DNA from: Segatella oulorum JCM 14966 | Lineage (GTDB): Bacteria > Bacteroidota > Bacteroidia > Bacteroidales > Bacteroidaceae | Direction of reading: 5' to 3' | Assembly: GCF_000613785.1 (NCBI RefSeq) | Contig: NZ_BAJQ01000009.1 | Span: forward strand, 1-59,502 | Length of the DNA: 59,502 bases | In this document: positions 26,519 to 34,567 of the stretch, piece by piece | Position numbering within the stretch: position 1 is the first letter of the stretch | Layout of the letters: every line of letters begins with the position of its first letter | Notes under the pieces: model-generated | What the model saw: the letters and a program-made list of their open reading frames with translations, nothing else | The model's database searches: none | Told to the model about the DNA's origin: nothing | Translations under genes and position numbers: made by a program

Positions 26519-28654
26519 ATGAAAGATAATTTTCCTCGTTTTATCGTTGACAAACCACAGGGTGAAGATGTCTTTGAAGGCCAATCTCAAACAAAATTGG
26601 CAAAAAACATCTCCGATTATATTTTAAGTGCAGATAAAGAAGAAGCCGAGAAAGATGACCAAACCTGCATACCACGCATAATAGGCATAGAAGGCTCTTG
26701 GGGAGCAGGAAAATCAAATGTTGTAAGAAAAGTTGAAAATCAGCTTCCTCAATCTTATTATACATTTACCTATGATTCTTGGGGACATCAAGAAGACTTA
26801 CAGCGCCGTTCAATATTAGAAACACTTGTAAATAAACTTATCAATGATAAGGTTTTACATGGGGAAGTTTCTATAAAAATGAGAAATGGTAAATCGTATA
26901 CAGATGAGTGGAGTAACCAATTAGCATTACTTCTGTCTAATAAGACTACAACTATTACAAAGTCCACTCCAAAACTATCAGGGCCTGCAATCTGGGGAAT
27001 AATCATTATTGGGCTTTATGCTATATTAAATGGTTTTTGGGAGCTATTGCCAAGCATATATCCTAAACTAGAGATGTGTTTTGGCTTGGGGCTTTTGTTT
27101 GAAATTTCTCCTCTTCTTTTAGGTGTTGGAATCGCATGTCATTACCGTTTTTGTAAGGGAAGAGCATGGGAGGAAGTGTTTACTCTTTTAACACGTAAAA
27201 GCGATAATACAATTGATGAGCAATTCACATCAAGTGAAGAACCTTCTGTGACAGAATTTAAAAACTGGCTTCAAGTAATCTCTGATCAGTTGGAAAAGAA
27301 AGAGTCTCCAAAGAAAAAGGTTATCATAGTATTTGATAATATGGACAGATTACCTTCTGATAAAGTTATTCAGTTATGGTCTCTTATTCATACATTCTTT
27401 GCTGGAAGTGACTTTAAGAATATATGGGCTATAATACCTTTTGATTACATACATTTATGTGAAGCTGTTTTATCTAGCGATAAAGAAAACGCAACCAAAT
27501 TCAAACAATTTATAAATAAGACATTCCCAATAGTGTTCACTGTTCCCAAACCTGTTATTACAGACTACAGGAAACTCTTCAAGACATTCTTTGAAAAGGC
27601 TTTCGGGAAAGGTGAGCATGATGAAGAGCATATTTGTCAAGTGTTTATGTGTTTAGAAGAAAGTCCCAATCCTCGTACAGTTATTTGTTTTATAAATGAA
27701 CTTGTAGCGTTACGGCTTCAATGGCCAAATAAAAAGTTCCGTCTTCAAAACCTGGCTTTATACGTATTGAAGAAAGGGTACATATTGCACAACAAAGAAA
27801 AATCTTTGGAAGAAAAACTTTTATCAAATGAACTTTTCGACAAGGTAAAGAGTTTCTATCCACAAACAGATAGTGTAAGAGTGCAACTATGCCAATTTGC
27901 CTATGGCATTGAAGATGAAGAATTGGCTGGTGAACTTCCGCTTAGAAATGTATTATTGAGTTTGATTAATAATGGGAATTATATTTCAGAATATGCAGGA
28001 TCTCCACACTTTGTTCCTGTTTTAGAATCTATTCTTACTTCTACGTCTATTACAAAAGACAGTCTTGCGAATGCAGTTAAGAGTTTCAACTCGCTCGATA
28101 CTTCTAATTTTAATGAGGAAGAACAAGAACGGCTTAATAAAAAATGGGATGCACTTGCAAATATGAAATCAGAAATAGATTTCACGGAGATAGAAAATGA
28201 TGAGACTATACATACTTTAATACAGAAAATTTCAGAAAATTGTGCTAAACGATTACTTAAATCATACTGTAGCAAAATATCCAAATGTAGTTTGACAAAT
28301 GGAGCAGACTATTATATCGTATTGAACAATCTCCAAGAAGCGATTGGTAATACATATAAGGAAATTGATATAATAGGAATGTTGCAGGAAAGAAAAGTTA
28401 CTCCAAAGATATTTGAGGAATATGTGAATGCTGCAGGAGAGAATTATCCTATATTCAAAGTCTCCACAGATAATCAACTACTCAATGAGTATGTGTTAGA
28501 TAATACACTAAAAGGCCTAGATTCTACTATTTTTATGTTTCAATTAGTACTTAAAGACCCACTATATAATTTTAGTGTATTGAGAAATAAACTTTCAGAG
28601 CGAATTGAACATTGGCCAAATGATGATGTAATCTTCGTCTTCCCGCACTTGTAA
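26519..28654 (+). CDS. KAP family P-loop NTPase, 5' part of a frameshifted gene
   Basis: 711 residues from an ATG 27 bases after the DUF262-HNH gene. Walker A GIEGSWGAGKSN lies at residues 56-67; two hydrophobic helices inserted in the NTPase domain (about 160-180 and 186-206) are the KAP hallmark; Walker B is VIIVFDNMDRLPSD at about 266-279. The rest is helical and carries no known nuclease motif. The frame ends with DDVIFVFPHL and TAA at 28652, but a continuation is open in the next frame: adding one base at about 28642-28645 gives VFPALVNRLLHDG. KAP NTPases occur in several phage-defence systems as membrane-associated sensors or gates. Confidence 0.88.
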   Translation: MKDNFPRFIVDKPQGEDVFEGQSQTKLAKNISDYILSADKEEAEKDDQTCIPRIIGIEGSWGAGKSNVVRKVENQLPQSYYTFTYDSWGHQEDLQRRSILETLVNKLINDKVLHGEVSIKMRNGKSYTDEWSNQLALLLSNKTTTITKSTPKLSGPAIWGIIIIGLYAILNGFWELLPSIYPKLEMCFGLGLLFEISPLLLGVGIACHYRFCKGRAWEEVFTLLTRKSDNTIDEQFTSSEEPSVTEFKNWLQVISDQLEKKESPKKKVIIVFDNMDRLPSDKVIQLWSLIHTFFAGSDFKNIWAIIPFDYIHLCEAVLSSDKENATKFKQFINKTFPIVFTVPKPVITDYRKLFKTFFEKAFGKGEHDEEHICQVFMCLEESPNPRTVICFINELVALRLQWPNKKFRLQNLALYVLKKGYILHNKEKSLEEKLLSNELFDKVKSFYPQTDSVRVQLCQFAYGIEDEELAGELPLRNVLLSLINNGNYISEYAGSPHFVPVLESILTSTSITKDSLANAVKSFNSLDTSNFNEEEQERLNKKWDALANMKSEIDFTEIENDETIHTLIQKISENCAKRLLKSYCSKISKCSLTNGADYYIVLNNLQEAIGNTYKEIDIIGMLQERKVTPKIFEEYVNAAGENYPIFKVSTDNQLLNEYVLDNTLKGLDSTIFMFQLVLKDPLYNFSVLRNKLSERIEHWPNDDVIFVFPHL

Positions 28655-29748
28655 ATCGCCTTTTGCATGATGGGGATGGTATGTTGGAAACACACTTTAA
28701 TGCTGAAACCATAAATCCGAAGGCTTCTGCTATTTGTTCTGCTCCTTGGAATGAGTTTTCAAAGCAAGGTAATGAAGACATAGCCGCAATGTATATTGCA
28801 AACGGCAATGACATTGCCAATTTTGAGGATAGAATGCTTCCAAGAATATGTCATATTATTGAAAGGTATATAGCTTATACTGGCCTTATAAATAGATTGG
28901 GCAATTCTGGCAGTGCTCTATATAAAATAAACCGATATATGATAGAGAATTGTATTGGAGAGAAAATTAATCCAAAATATGTTGCTCAGAATATACAAAG
29001 AATTATTAATACACTAACTATCACTTCTGAAACTTTCTTTAAGCAATTTAATCAATGGGAATTTAAATGGGATGAAAATGATATAAGTTCTTATAGTAGC
29101 TATATTCATGAACCATTGTTCGAAGATTATAAGCGTAATCCTGGGAATTTCATAGATGGGATTATTACATTGGCAGTAAAAGCAATGGGAAGGCAACCTG
29201 AAGGTTTCTTAACTAGTGATAGTTACTGGATTTGTTTTGTGAAAGTCTTTCTCGGGACACAGTATCTACCATCAACAAATGAACAGCTTACAGAAGAACT
29301 AAAACAACAACTGGATTATGTTATTAGTTATAATGATATTAGAGATGAAGAACTTCTAAATTGCTTATTAAGCAATTCACCCGATACGTCCATATTTATT
29401 AGCTACCTTAACGATAAAATGTCGGCTTATTTTGCTCAGAATGATATCACAAGTTCTAAATTCCAAGTATTTGGAAAATTATTGCCAAAACTAGAAAGAA
29501 GCATAACCGCGGATACATGTATAGGTTTGATAGAACATTTTATTAAACCCGTTTATCGTGAGACTAAATGCGCAGAGATTATCATAAGCAATCCTGATTT
29601 TTATCTATATGTATTTGAAGTTGGGGCAACAGTTGCTCAGGCTATCTTGAAAGAAATGTTAGCATCTGAAATGTATGAACCTATACACAGGGAAATTGAA
29701 ACATTAATAAATGCGGAGAAAAAAGATTCTAATAAAAATAATACATAA
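28645..29748 (+). pseudogene. 3' part of the frameshifted KAP NTPase gene
   Basis: About 365 residues continue the KAP NTPase in the -1 frame, ALVNRLLHDGDGMLETHF to EKKDSNKNNT; a TTG at 28663 or ATG at 28681 could start it separately. It is helical with no recognised catalytic motif and looks like the C-terminal scaffold of a protein of about 1,075 residues. The slip site CTTCCCG is a poor match to known -1 slippery heptamers, so mutation or a missing base in the assembly is more likely than programmed frameshifting. Confidence 0.72.
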
Positions 29749-29911
29749 AAGCTGACAATATTGCTGACATTATACAATGAATTGTTGTTAGACAATCACA
29801 ATATGGATTCTTAACCTTTGCTTTTGCCTTTGCATATAGAGTCATAGTAAAGATTAGATGATAACATCCAAGATGTTTTCTAATCAATACTACTCAAATT
29901 GAGGAAACATT

Positions 29912-29948
29912 TTTGTACCATACAAATATAAATCACTGATAATCAGTG
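29912..29948. other. Right attachment region of the mobilizable element
   Basis: TTTGTACCATA (29912-29922) repeats the left-end motif. A perfect 7-base palindrome CACTGAT-A-ATCAGTG (29934-29948) lies just outside. The surrounding 29749-30015 contains no credible gene. The exact junction with the chromosome cannot be fixed without an empty-site sequence. Confidence 0.4.
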
Positions 29949-30015
29949 TAGAATATATTTGAGGAAGTGAAATGAGCATAGAATCTCCACCTATTACAAG
30001 ATAATTTTTGTTTTG

Positions 30016-30059
30016 AAAAACGCCCGGAAGCAGGGTGGGTGTGCCTTGCTTTCCGGGCG
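30016..30059 (-). terminator. Terminator of the nan operon
   Basis: On the minus strand CGCCCGGAAAGCA pairs with TGCTTCCGGGCG (30021-30032), followed by TTTTT at 30020-30016. Confidence 0.8.
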
Positions 30060-30082
30060 CTGTTTCATCGGCAAAGGAGCGG

Positions 30083-31272
30083 TTAGAGCCGTTCGAGGAT
30101 GTCGTTGCAAAGGGCAAACGACTTCATCATCATGCGCGGAACGTGAAACGGACCTTTGTAGAGGTTGCCTTTGGCGGGTTGCGCCACGGTGCCGTCGCGA
30201 TGCAGATAGCCATACCATTCGGGATAATCCTTGTCGGGCAGGTGGGCATAGGTCCACTCGCTGATTTGCTGGTGGCGCTGCAAATATTTGTCATCGCCTG
30301 TGGCCAAATAGGCGTAGAGCGAAGCATGATGGTTTCGCATTGCGGCCACCAGAACTTCATGTCTTGCGCATAGTCTTGCGACGGCAGGTTTTTGCAGTCG
30401 CGGAAGTTGATGATGCCGCCAAATTCTTGATCCCATCCCCAGTCCCACGACCAATCGAAGATGGTGAGGGCGGTGTTTAAAAGTGGCTTGTCCCATTGGC
30501 GATGGCGCGCTTCTTCCATGAGGAACCAGCTGGTTTCGATGCAGTGTCCGGGGTTGATGGTGCGTGTCATGTTGGTGTTGATGAATTCGCCGTTGGGACC
30601 AACACATTCTAAAAGCGCCTTAAACTCGGGGTGCATGAAATAGCGTTGCAACTTGTCAATGGACTCGTTGATTTGCTTTTCCAATCGCTCGTCGTTGGAT
30701 ACCTGACGCAAAATGCTGCACACGTTGATGAGAATCATCACGATGGAGTGGCCTTGCAACTGCACGCTGGATTCGAATTTGGGCTGCAGAAAACCGGGTG
30801 TGTTGAGGAAACGCAGCGTGTCGGCAAACACTTCGATTGCTCGTTGGGCATAATGTTGGTCGCCCGAAGCGATTGAATATTCGGCCATGGCGATGGCAGC
30901 GAAGGTCTCACTGAACACGTAACGACGCTTGCGCAGGGGAGTTCCGTCGGCCGTTACCGAGAAAAACATGTGGCGATCGGTGTCGAAACAATGTTTTTCG
31001 ATGAACTCAAGGGTTGACTTCGCAGCCTCGAGCCACTCGGGTTTGCGTTCGATGTGGTTATAGGCATAGGCACAGACGTAGGCAAAACGCCCCTGAAACC
31101 ACACCGATTTGGTGGTGTCCATGAGCGATCCGTCGCGATTTACGCAGGTGTAGACGCCTCCGTTGACGCGGTCGAGCCCATGCTCCATCCAAAAGGGCAT
31201 GATGTTTTCGGTGAGGTCGTGCTTGTAGCGGTCGGCCCACTGTTGCAAATAAGTTTTGGGATTGATATTCAT
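30083..31272 (-). pseudogene. N-acylglucosamine 2-epimerase (AGE), frameshifted
   Basis: The first 314 or so residues from 31272 (MNINPKTYLQQWADRYKHDL, then HCFDTDRHMFFSVTADG and INPGHCIETSWFLMEEARH) and the last 75 residues in another frame (ASLYAYLATGDDKYLQRH, EWYGYLHRDGTVAQP, KGPFHVPRM) together form a complete AGE family protein ending at 30083. One base added at 30325/30326 restores KFWWPQCETI(I/M)ASLYAYLATG. AGE converts N-acetylmannosamine, released by NanA, to N-acetylglucosamine. It is the last gene of the nan operon, 12 bases after nanA. If the frameshift is real the pathway would stop at ManNAc; an assembly error is at least as likely. Confidence 0.85.
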
Positions 31273-31284
31273 TATCGTTGTATT

Positions 31285-32202
31285 TTAAAATTGATTACAC
31301 TTGTTGAAAAAATCAATGGTATCGAGTTCGGCCTTCATACGCGCCTCTTCTTCGTCGGTCATGTTTTGGAATGGCACGCGGTTGGGACCTAAATCAAAGC
31401 CCATGAGTTTCATGATGCGCTTGCCGCCGACGATGTTTCCGCGGTAGTGGCAGATGACGTTGATCACCTCTTGCGCAAAGTTCTGGTGCCTGCGTGCGGC
31501 TTCTACATCGCCATTTTTCCATGCATCGATGATGGCCACGAGCTCGCGACCGTTGTAATTGGTGGTGCCGCCGATGCCTCCTTGTGCACCACCCTGTGCC
31601 AACGAGGGCAGAATGGTTTCGTCCTGGCCGTGGAGCATGTCGAACTTTCCGTTGGCATAGAGCCGACATTGGTTGTATTCGTAGAGGCTCTCGTAGGTGT
31701 ATTTGATGCCGGCGAAATTGGGAATGCGCCCGTCAACGGTTTTCAGCAGGTCGAGCATAGGCAGAAAGGCACCGTTGAAGGCTGGGATATGATAATAGTA
31801 GAACGGCAGGTTGGGTGCCGCAGCGGCAATCTGTTCACAATATTTCACGAGCTCTTCAATGCGGCCAATGCGCGGGAAAGGAGGCGCCATGGCACCAATT
31901 CCCCATGCACCTATCTCGGCTGCATGACGAGCCAGTGCAACGCTTTCGCGCAAACAACAACTGCCCACGTGCACAATCACCTTGAAACCTTTGGGCGCTT
32001 GCTTCACCCATTCTTCGGCCAAGGCCTTGCGTTCGTCGGTGGTGAGCATATAACCCTCACCCGATGATCCATTGATAAACACTCCTTGCAGACCGTTTTT
32101 CTTTAACATTGCCCCATAAGCCGCAATGGGTTCGAGGTTCACATCGCCATTCGCGCGGAACGGTGTGAACGGAGCATCAATCAGTCCAATAATCTTTTCC
32201 AT
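31285..32202 (-). CDS. nanA: N-acetylneuraminate lyase
   Basis: 305 residues of the DHDPS/NAL aldolase superfamily. The carboxylate-binding GSSGEGYML lies at residues 45-53, the Tyr of YYYHIPAFNG near 138-141 and the Schiff-base Lys in FAGIKYTYE near 165-173. GGAQGGIGGTTNYNG closes the active site. The enzyme splits sialic acid (Neu5Ac) into ManNAc and pyruvate in the cytosol. Transporter, epimerase and AGE genes on both sides confirm lyase rather than dihydrodipicolinate synthase function. Confidence 0.95.
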   Translation of the reverse strand: MEKIIGLIDAPFTPFRANGDVNLEPIAAYGAMLKKNGLQGVFINGSSGEGYMLTTDERKALAEEWVKQAPKGFKVIVHVGSCCLRESVALARHAAEIGAWGIGAMAPPFPRIGRIEELVKYCEQIAAAAPNLPFYYYHIPAFNGAFLPMLDLLKTVDGRIPNFAGIKYTYESLYEYNQCRLYANGKFDMLHGQDETILPSLAQGGAQGGIGGTTNYNGRELVAIIDAWKNGDVEAARRHQNFAQEVINVICHYRGNIVGGKRIMKLMGFDLGPNRVPFQNMTDEEEARMKAELDTIDFFNKCNQF

Positions 32203-32277
32203 TTTATGTTTATTTTAAAATTCTGTTCTTTTGTTATTCCATGTTGTCGGTTTTTGGCTTTAAGAACCATAATTGCG

Positions 32278-33477
32278 CTACGAGCGCCAAGCTACGATGC
32301 CGCCTAAGAGGGCAAAGCCTGCGCCAAGCTGGTTGCCATCGGTCCATTTGCCAAACACTTGCGTCACGGCCGCACCTGCAAAAACGCCTGTCATATTCAT
32401 GATGCCATAGGCCGTAGCGCGCTGTTTTGCCGAGATAAACTGGCAGAGGATGGGCATGTTATTGGCATCAAACATGCCATAGCCCACGCCAAAGAGCAAG
32501 CCGGCACCCACAATGGCCGACAGATGATGGCCGTAGCCCAAAAGAACCAATGCGGGAATGGTCATGCCCAAGCCGATGGCACTGGTGTAAACGCGCCCCT
32601 TGAGATGACGTTTCACCCACCAGTCCGATAGCGATCCACCTAAGATAACGCCCAAAAACGATGAGGCGGCAATGGTGATGGTAGAGATGGGGCCGGCCTC
32701 TTCCATGGGAATGCCTAAGTTTTGTGCAAACAAAGTGGGTAGCCAGTTCTTCGTGGCCCATCCCGGAAGACTCGGAACGGCAAAGAAAAAGAGGATAACC
32801 CAAAACACCCAGTTGGACAATACCACGCCGAAACCACTCAACAAGCTGGCTTTGGGTGCGGTCTTTTGTGCAGCAACGTTGAGCGTTTGCCCATGCGAGG
32901 GCTTTTCATGCAGCAGCATACCCAGTACCAGCGCATAGACAATGCCGATGATGCCAAACCAATGGAATGCCGTTTTCCACGACAAGAGCGCAGCCACAAC
33001 GGCGCCAAAGCCTCCTATGGCCTGCCCCATATAGATGCCGGTCATGTGGATTCCGATGGCCAGCGAGCGGCTTTTGCCTTCGTGCCAATCGGCTAAGAGC
33101 GACAAAGCCGAGGGAATATACAGGGCTTCACTGATGCCCATGATGCCGCGCAGATAATATAACTGGTTGAAACTCGTGGCATAGCCCATGGCCAATGTCA
33201 CGGCTGACCATACAAACAGGCTGCCCACAACGAGCCATTTGCGGTTCACTTTGTCGGCCACCATGCCTGCAAAAGGCGACACAAGACCATAAACCCACAG
33301 GAAAACGGCCATCAAAGCTCCAAAGGCCTCGGCTTGATTGAGTTCATGAATGTCGGCTTTCATCGACGTTTGCATTGTCGAAAGCATCTGCCGATCCATG
33401 TAATTTAGCAACGCTACCACCCACAGCAGCGCCACAACAACCCAAGGATAGTATTTTTTTTCGATGATTTTCATCAT
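32278..33477 (-). CDS. nanT: MFS sialic acid transporter
   Basis: About 400 residues with 12 predicted membrane helices. The start at ATG 33477 (or the next ATG at 33474) lies 4 bases after the previous stop; a longer version would overlap that gene. MFS motifs: NYMDRQMLSTM in helix 1, GMVADKVNRKWLV between helices 2 and 3, and RGIMGISEALYIPSALSLLADW in helices 4-5. The placement in a nan operon makes Neu5Ac the likely substrate, taken from the periplasm into the cytosol. The gene name follows Bacteroidota nanLET usage; it is not the E. coli NanT subfamily by proof. Confidence 0.88.
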   Translation of the reverse strand: MMKIIEKKYYPWVVVALLWVVALLNYMDRQMLSTMQTSMKADIHELNQAEAFGALMAVFLWVYGLVSPFAGMVADKVNRKWLVVGSLFVWSAVTLAMGYATSFNQLYYLRGIMGISEALYIPSALSLLADWHEGKSRSLAIGIHMTGIYMGQAIGGFGAVVAALLSWKTAFHWFGIIGIVYALVLGMLLHEKPSHGQTLNVAAQKTAPKASLLSGFGVVLSNWVFWVILFFFAVPSLPGWATKNWLPTLFAQNLGIPMEEAGPISTITIAASSFLGVILGGSLSDWWVKRHLKGRVYTSAIGLGMTIPALVLLGYGHHLSAIVGAGLLFGVGYGMFDANNMPILCQFISAKQRATAYGIMNMTGVFAGAAVTQVFGKWTDGNQLGAGFALLGGIVAWRS

Positions 33478-33481
33478 GATG

Positions 33482-34567
33482 TTAGTAGCTGAAAGTGAGA
33501 CGATAAATATCGGGTGTGCGCACACCGGGTTTCAATTCGCCGCCGATGAGATAGACGTCATGGCCATGTTTCGCCAAAGAAGCCCCCGCACGTGCTGCAA
33601 TTTGCTCCTTTCCTGCAATGTGCCATTTGCCTTTTTGATACACGCAAATATAGGGGTTGAAACGATACCATGCCACGGGATGCGTCATATAGCCCGGTTG
33701 GGGATGGTTTACAGCCTCCAAAAAAACATCTTTATTCACACCACCTATCGCTACAAAAGCATCGTCGGCGAGGCTGATAGCTGCGGCACCGCCTAAATAA
33801 ATTTCCTCTCCCGCATCGTTTTTTGGGGGTAATAGCTCTTTTAAAGGGTGTGTTAAGCTTTGGCCGGCAATGTTGAGTGCTGTCAGTTCGGTGTCGGTTT
33901 TGGGCGTGCATCCTCCCCATTGACAAAACATTCCTTCGACGAAAGCGCTCACGGGCTGTCCCAATTTCTTTGTCGTGAGTGGGGGTAACACCTGCCATCC
34001 TGCCTCAAGATGTGTTAAATCGAGTGCAAAAACCTGTGCGCCGTTGCTCACAACGACACGTTCCCCTGAGCGAGCGCCTGTGAAATTGTCCATCTTAGCC
34101 GGCAAATCGGGATAGCTTTTCAGCTGTGCTTGCCCGCCATTCAACGTAATTTCAACGACTGTAGCAAAACTTTCCGTTGCATTGTTGCCACCGATGCAGA
34201 GCAAACCCTCCTCTAAAGGAATGCTCACGCCATAGGCACAAGGGGCTGGAAGCTGACCAACACATTGCCAATGAAGTTCGTTCTTGTCGGTGATTTGTGC
34301 GGCATAGATGCCTTGATAAAAGCGTTTCTCTCCACCTTCTGCAGCGGGTTTGTCGGGAAAGTTACAGCCCCCAGCCATCAAAAGTATGTTGTCCACAGTG
34401 CCGGCAAAGCAAGCCGACACCCCTTTCTCTATGCCTGGTTCGGCAGAAGGGAACCCCATGATGTGCTCAATGTGTGATAGTTGGATGGATTGTGCATGCA
34501 CATCCTTCCCTGATAGGAAATCAATCATGATGATATAAATAATTAGAATAACACGAAACGTTCTCAT
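33482..34567 (-). CDS. nanM: N-acetylneuraminate epimerase / cyclically permuted mutarotase
   Basis: 361 residues: an N-terminal signal segment (about residues 5-25, ending HAQS) and a Kelch-type six-blade propeller with repeated GG turns (LLMAGGCNFPDKPAAEGG, LLCIGGNNA, FVAIGGVNKD, VYLIGGELKPG). It matches the cyclically permuted mutarotase family, periplasmic enzymes that convert alpha- to beta-Neu5Ac to speed uptake. Its start overlaps the esterase stop by 4 bases and its stop is 4 bases before nanT, a tight operon. Confidence 0.92.
   Translation of the reverse strand: MRTFRVILIIYIIMIDFLSGKDVHAQSIQLSHIEHIMGFPSAEPGIEKGVSACFAGTVDNILLMAGGCNFPDKPAAEGGEKRFYQGIYAAQITDKNELHWQCVGQLPAPCAYGVSIPLEEGLLCIGGNNATESFATVVEITLNGGQAQLKSYPDLPAKMDNFTGARSGERVVVSNGAQVFALDLTHLEAGWQVLPPLTTKKLGQPVSAFVEGMFCQWGGCTPKTDTELTALNIAGQSLTHPLKELLPPKNDAGEEIYLGGAAAISLADDAFVAIGGVNKDVFLEAVNHPQPGYMTHPVAWYRFNPYICVYQKGKWHIAGKEQIAARAGASLAKHGHDVYLIGGELKPGVRTPDIYRLTFSY

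Larger units (their letters stand above)
15391..29922 (+). mobile_element. Mobilizable integrative element carrying defence-like cargo
   Basis: Bounded by 11-base direct repeats TTTGTACCATA (15391-15401, 29912-29922), about 14.5 kb. Order: zinc-finger/HTH protein, tyrosine recombinase, membrane protein, excisionase-like HTH, VapE-like ATPase, iteron-like repeats, primase, oriT-like hairpin, MobC, relaxase, membrane partner, then cargo: XRE, BRO-N/Fic, EcoRI-type methylase, DUF262-HNH nuclease, KAP NTPase. No type IV secretion genes, so it must be mobilized by another element. Its AT-rich genes stand out from the neighbouring dnaK and nan genes. The ends are inferred. Confidence 0.72.

Noticed and set aside
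28637..28645. Programmed -1 frameshift in the KAP gene
   Set aside because: CTTCCCG is a poor slippery heptamer and no clear downstream stem-loop or pseudoknot is visible.
15391..29922. Complete conjugative element (ICE)
   Set aside because: No tra or type IV secretion genes are present; only mobilization functions are encoded.
30083..30607. Separate 174-residue gene overlapping the AGE epimerase
   Set aside because: Only its last 75 residues are meaningful; they are the C-terminus of AGE after a one-base frameshift.
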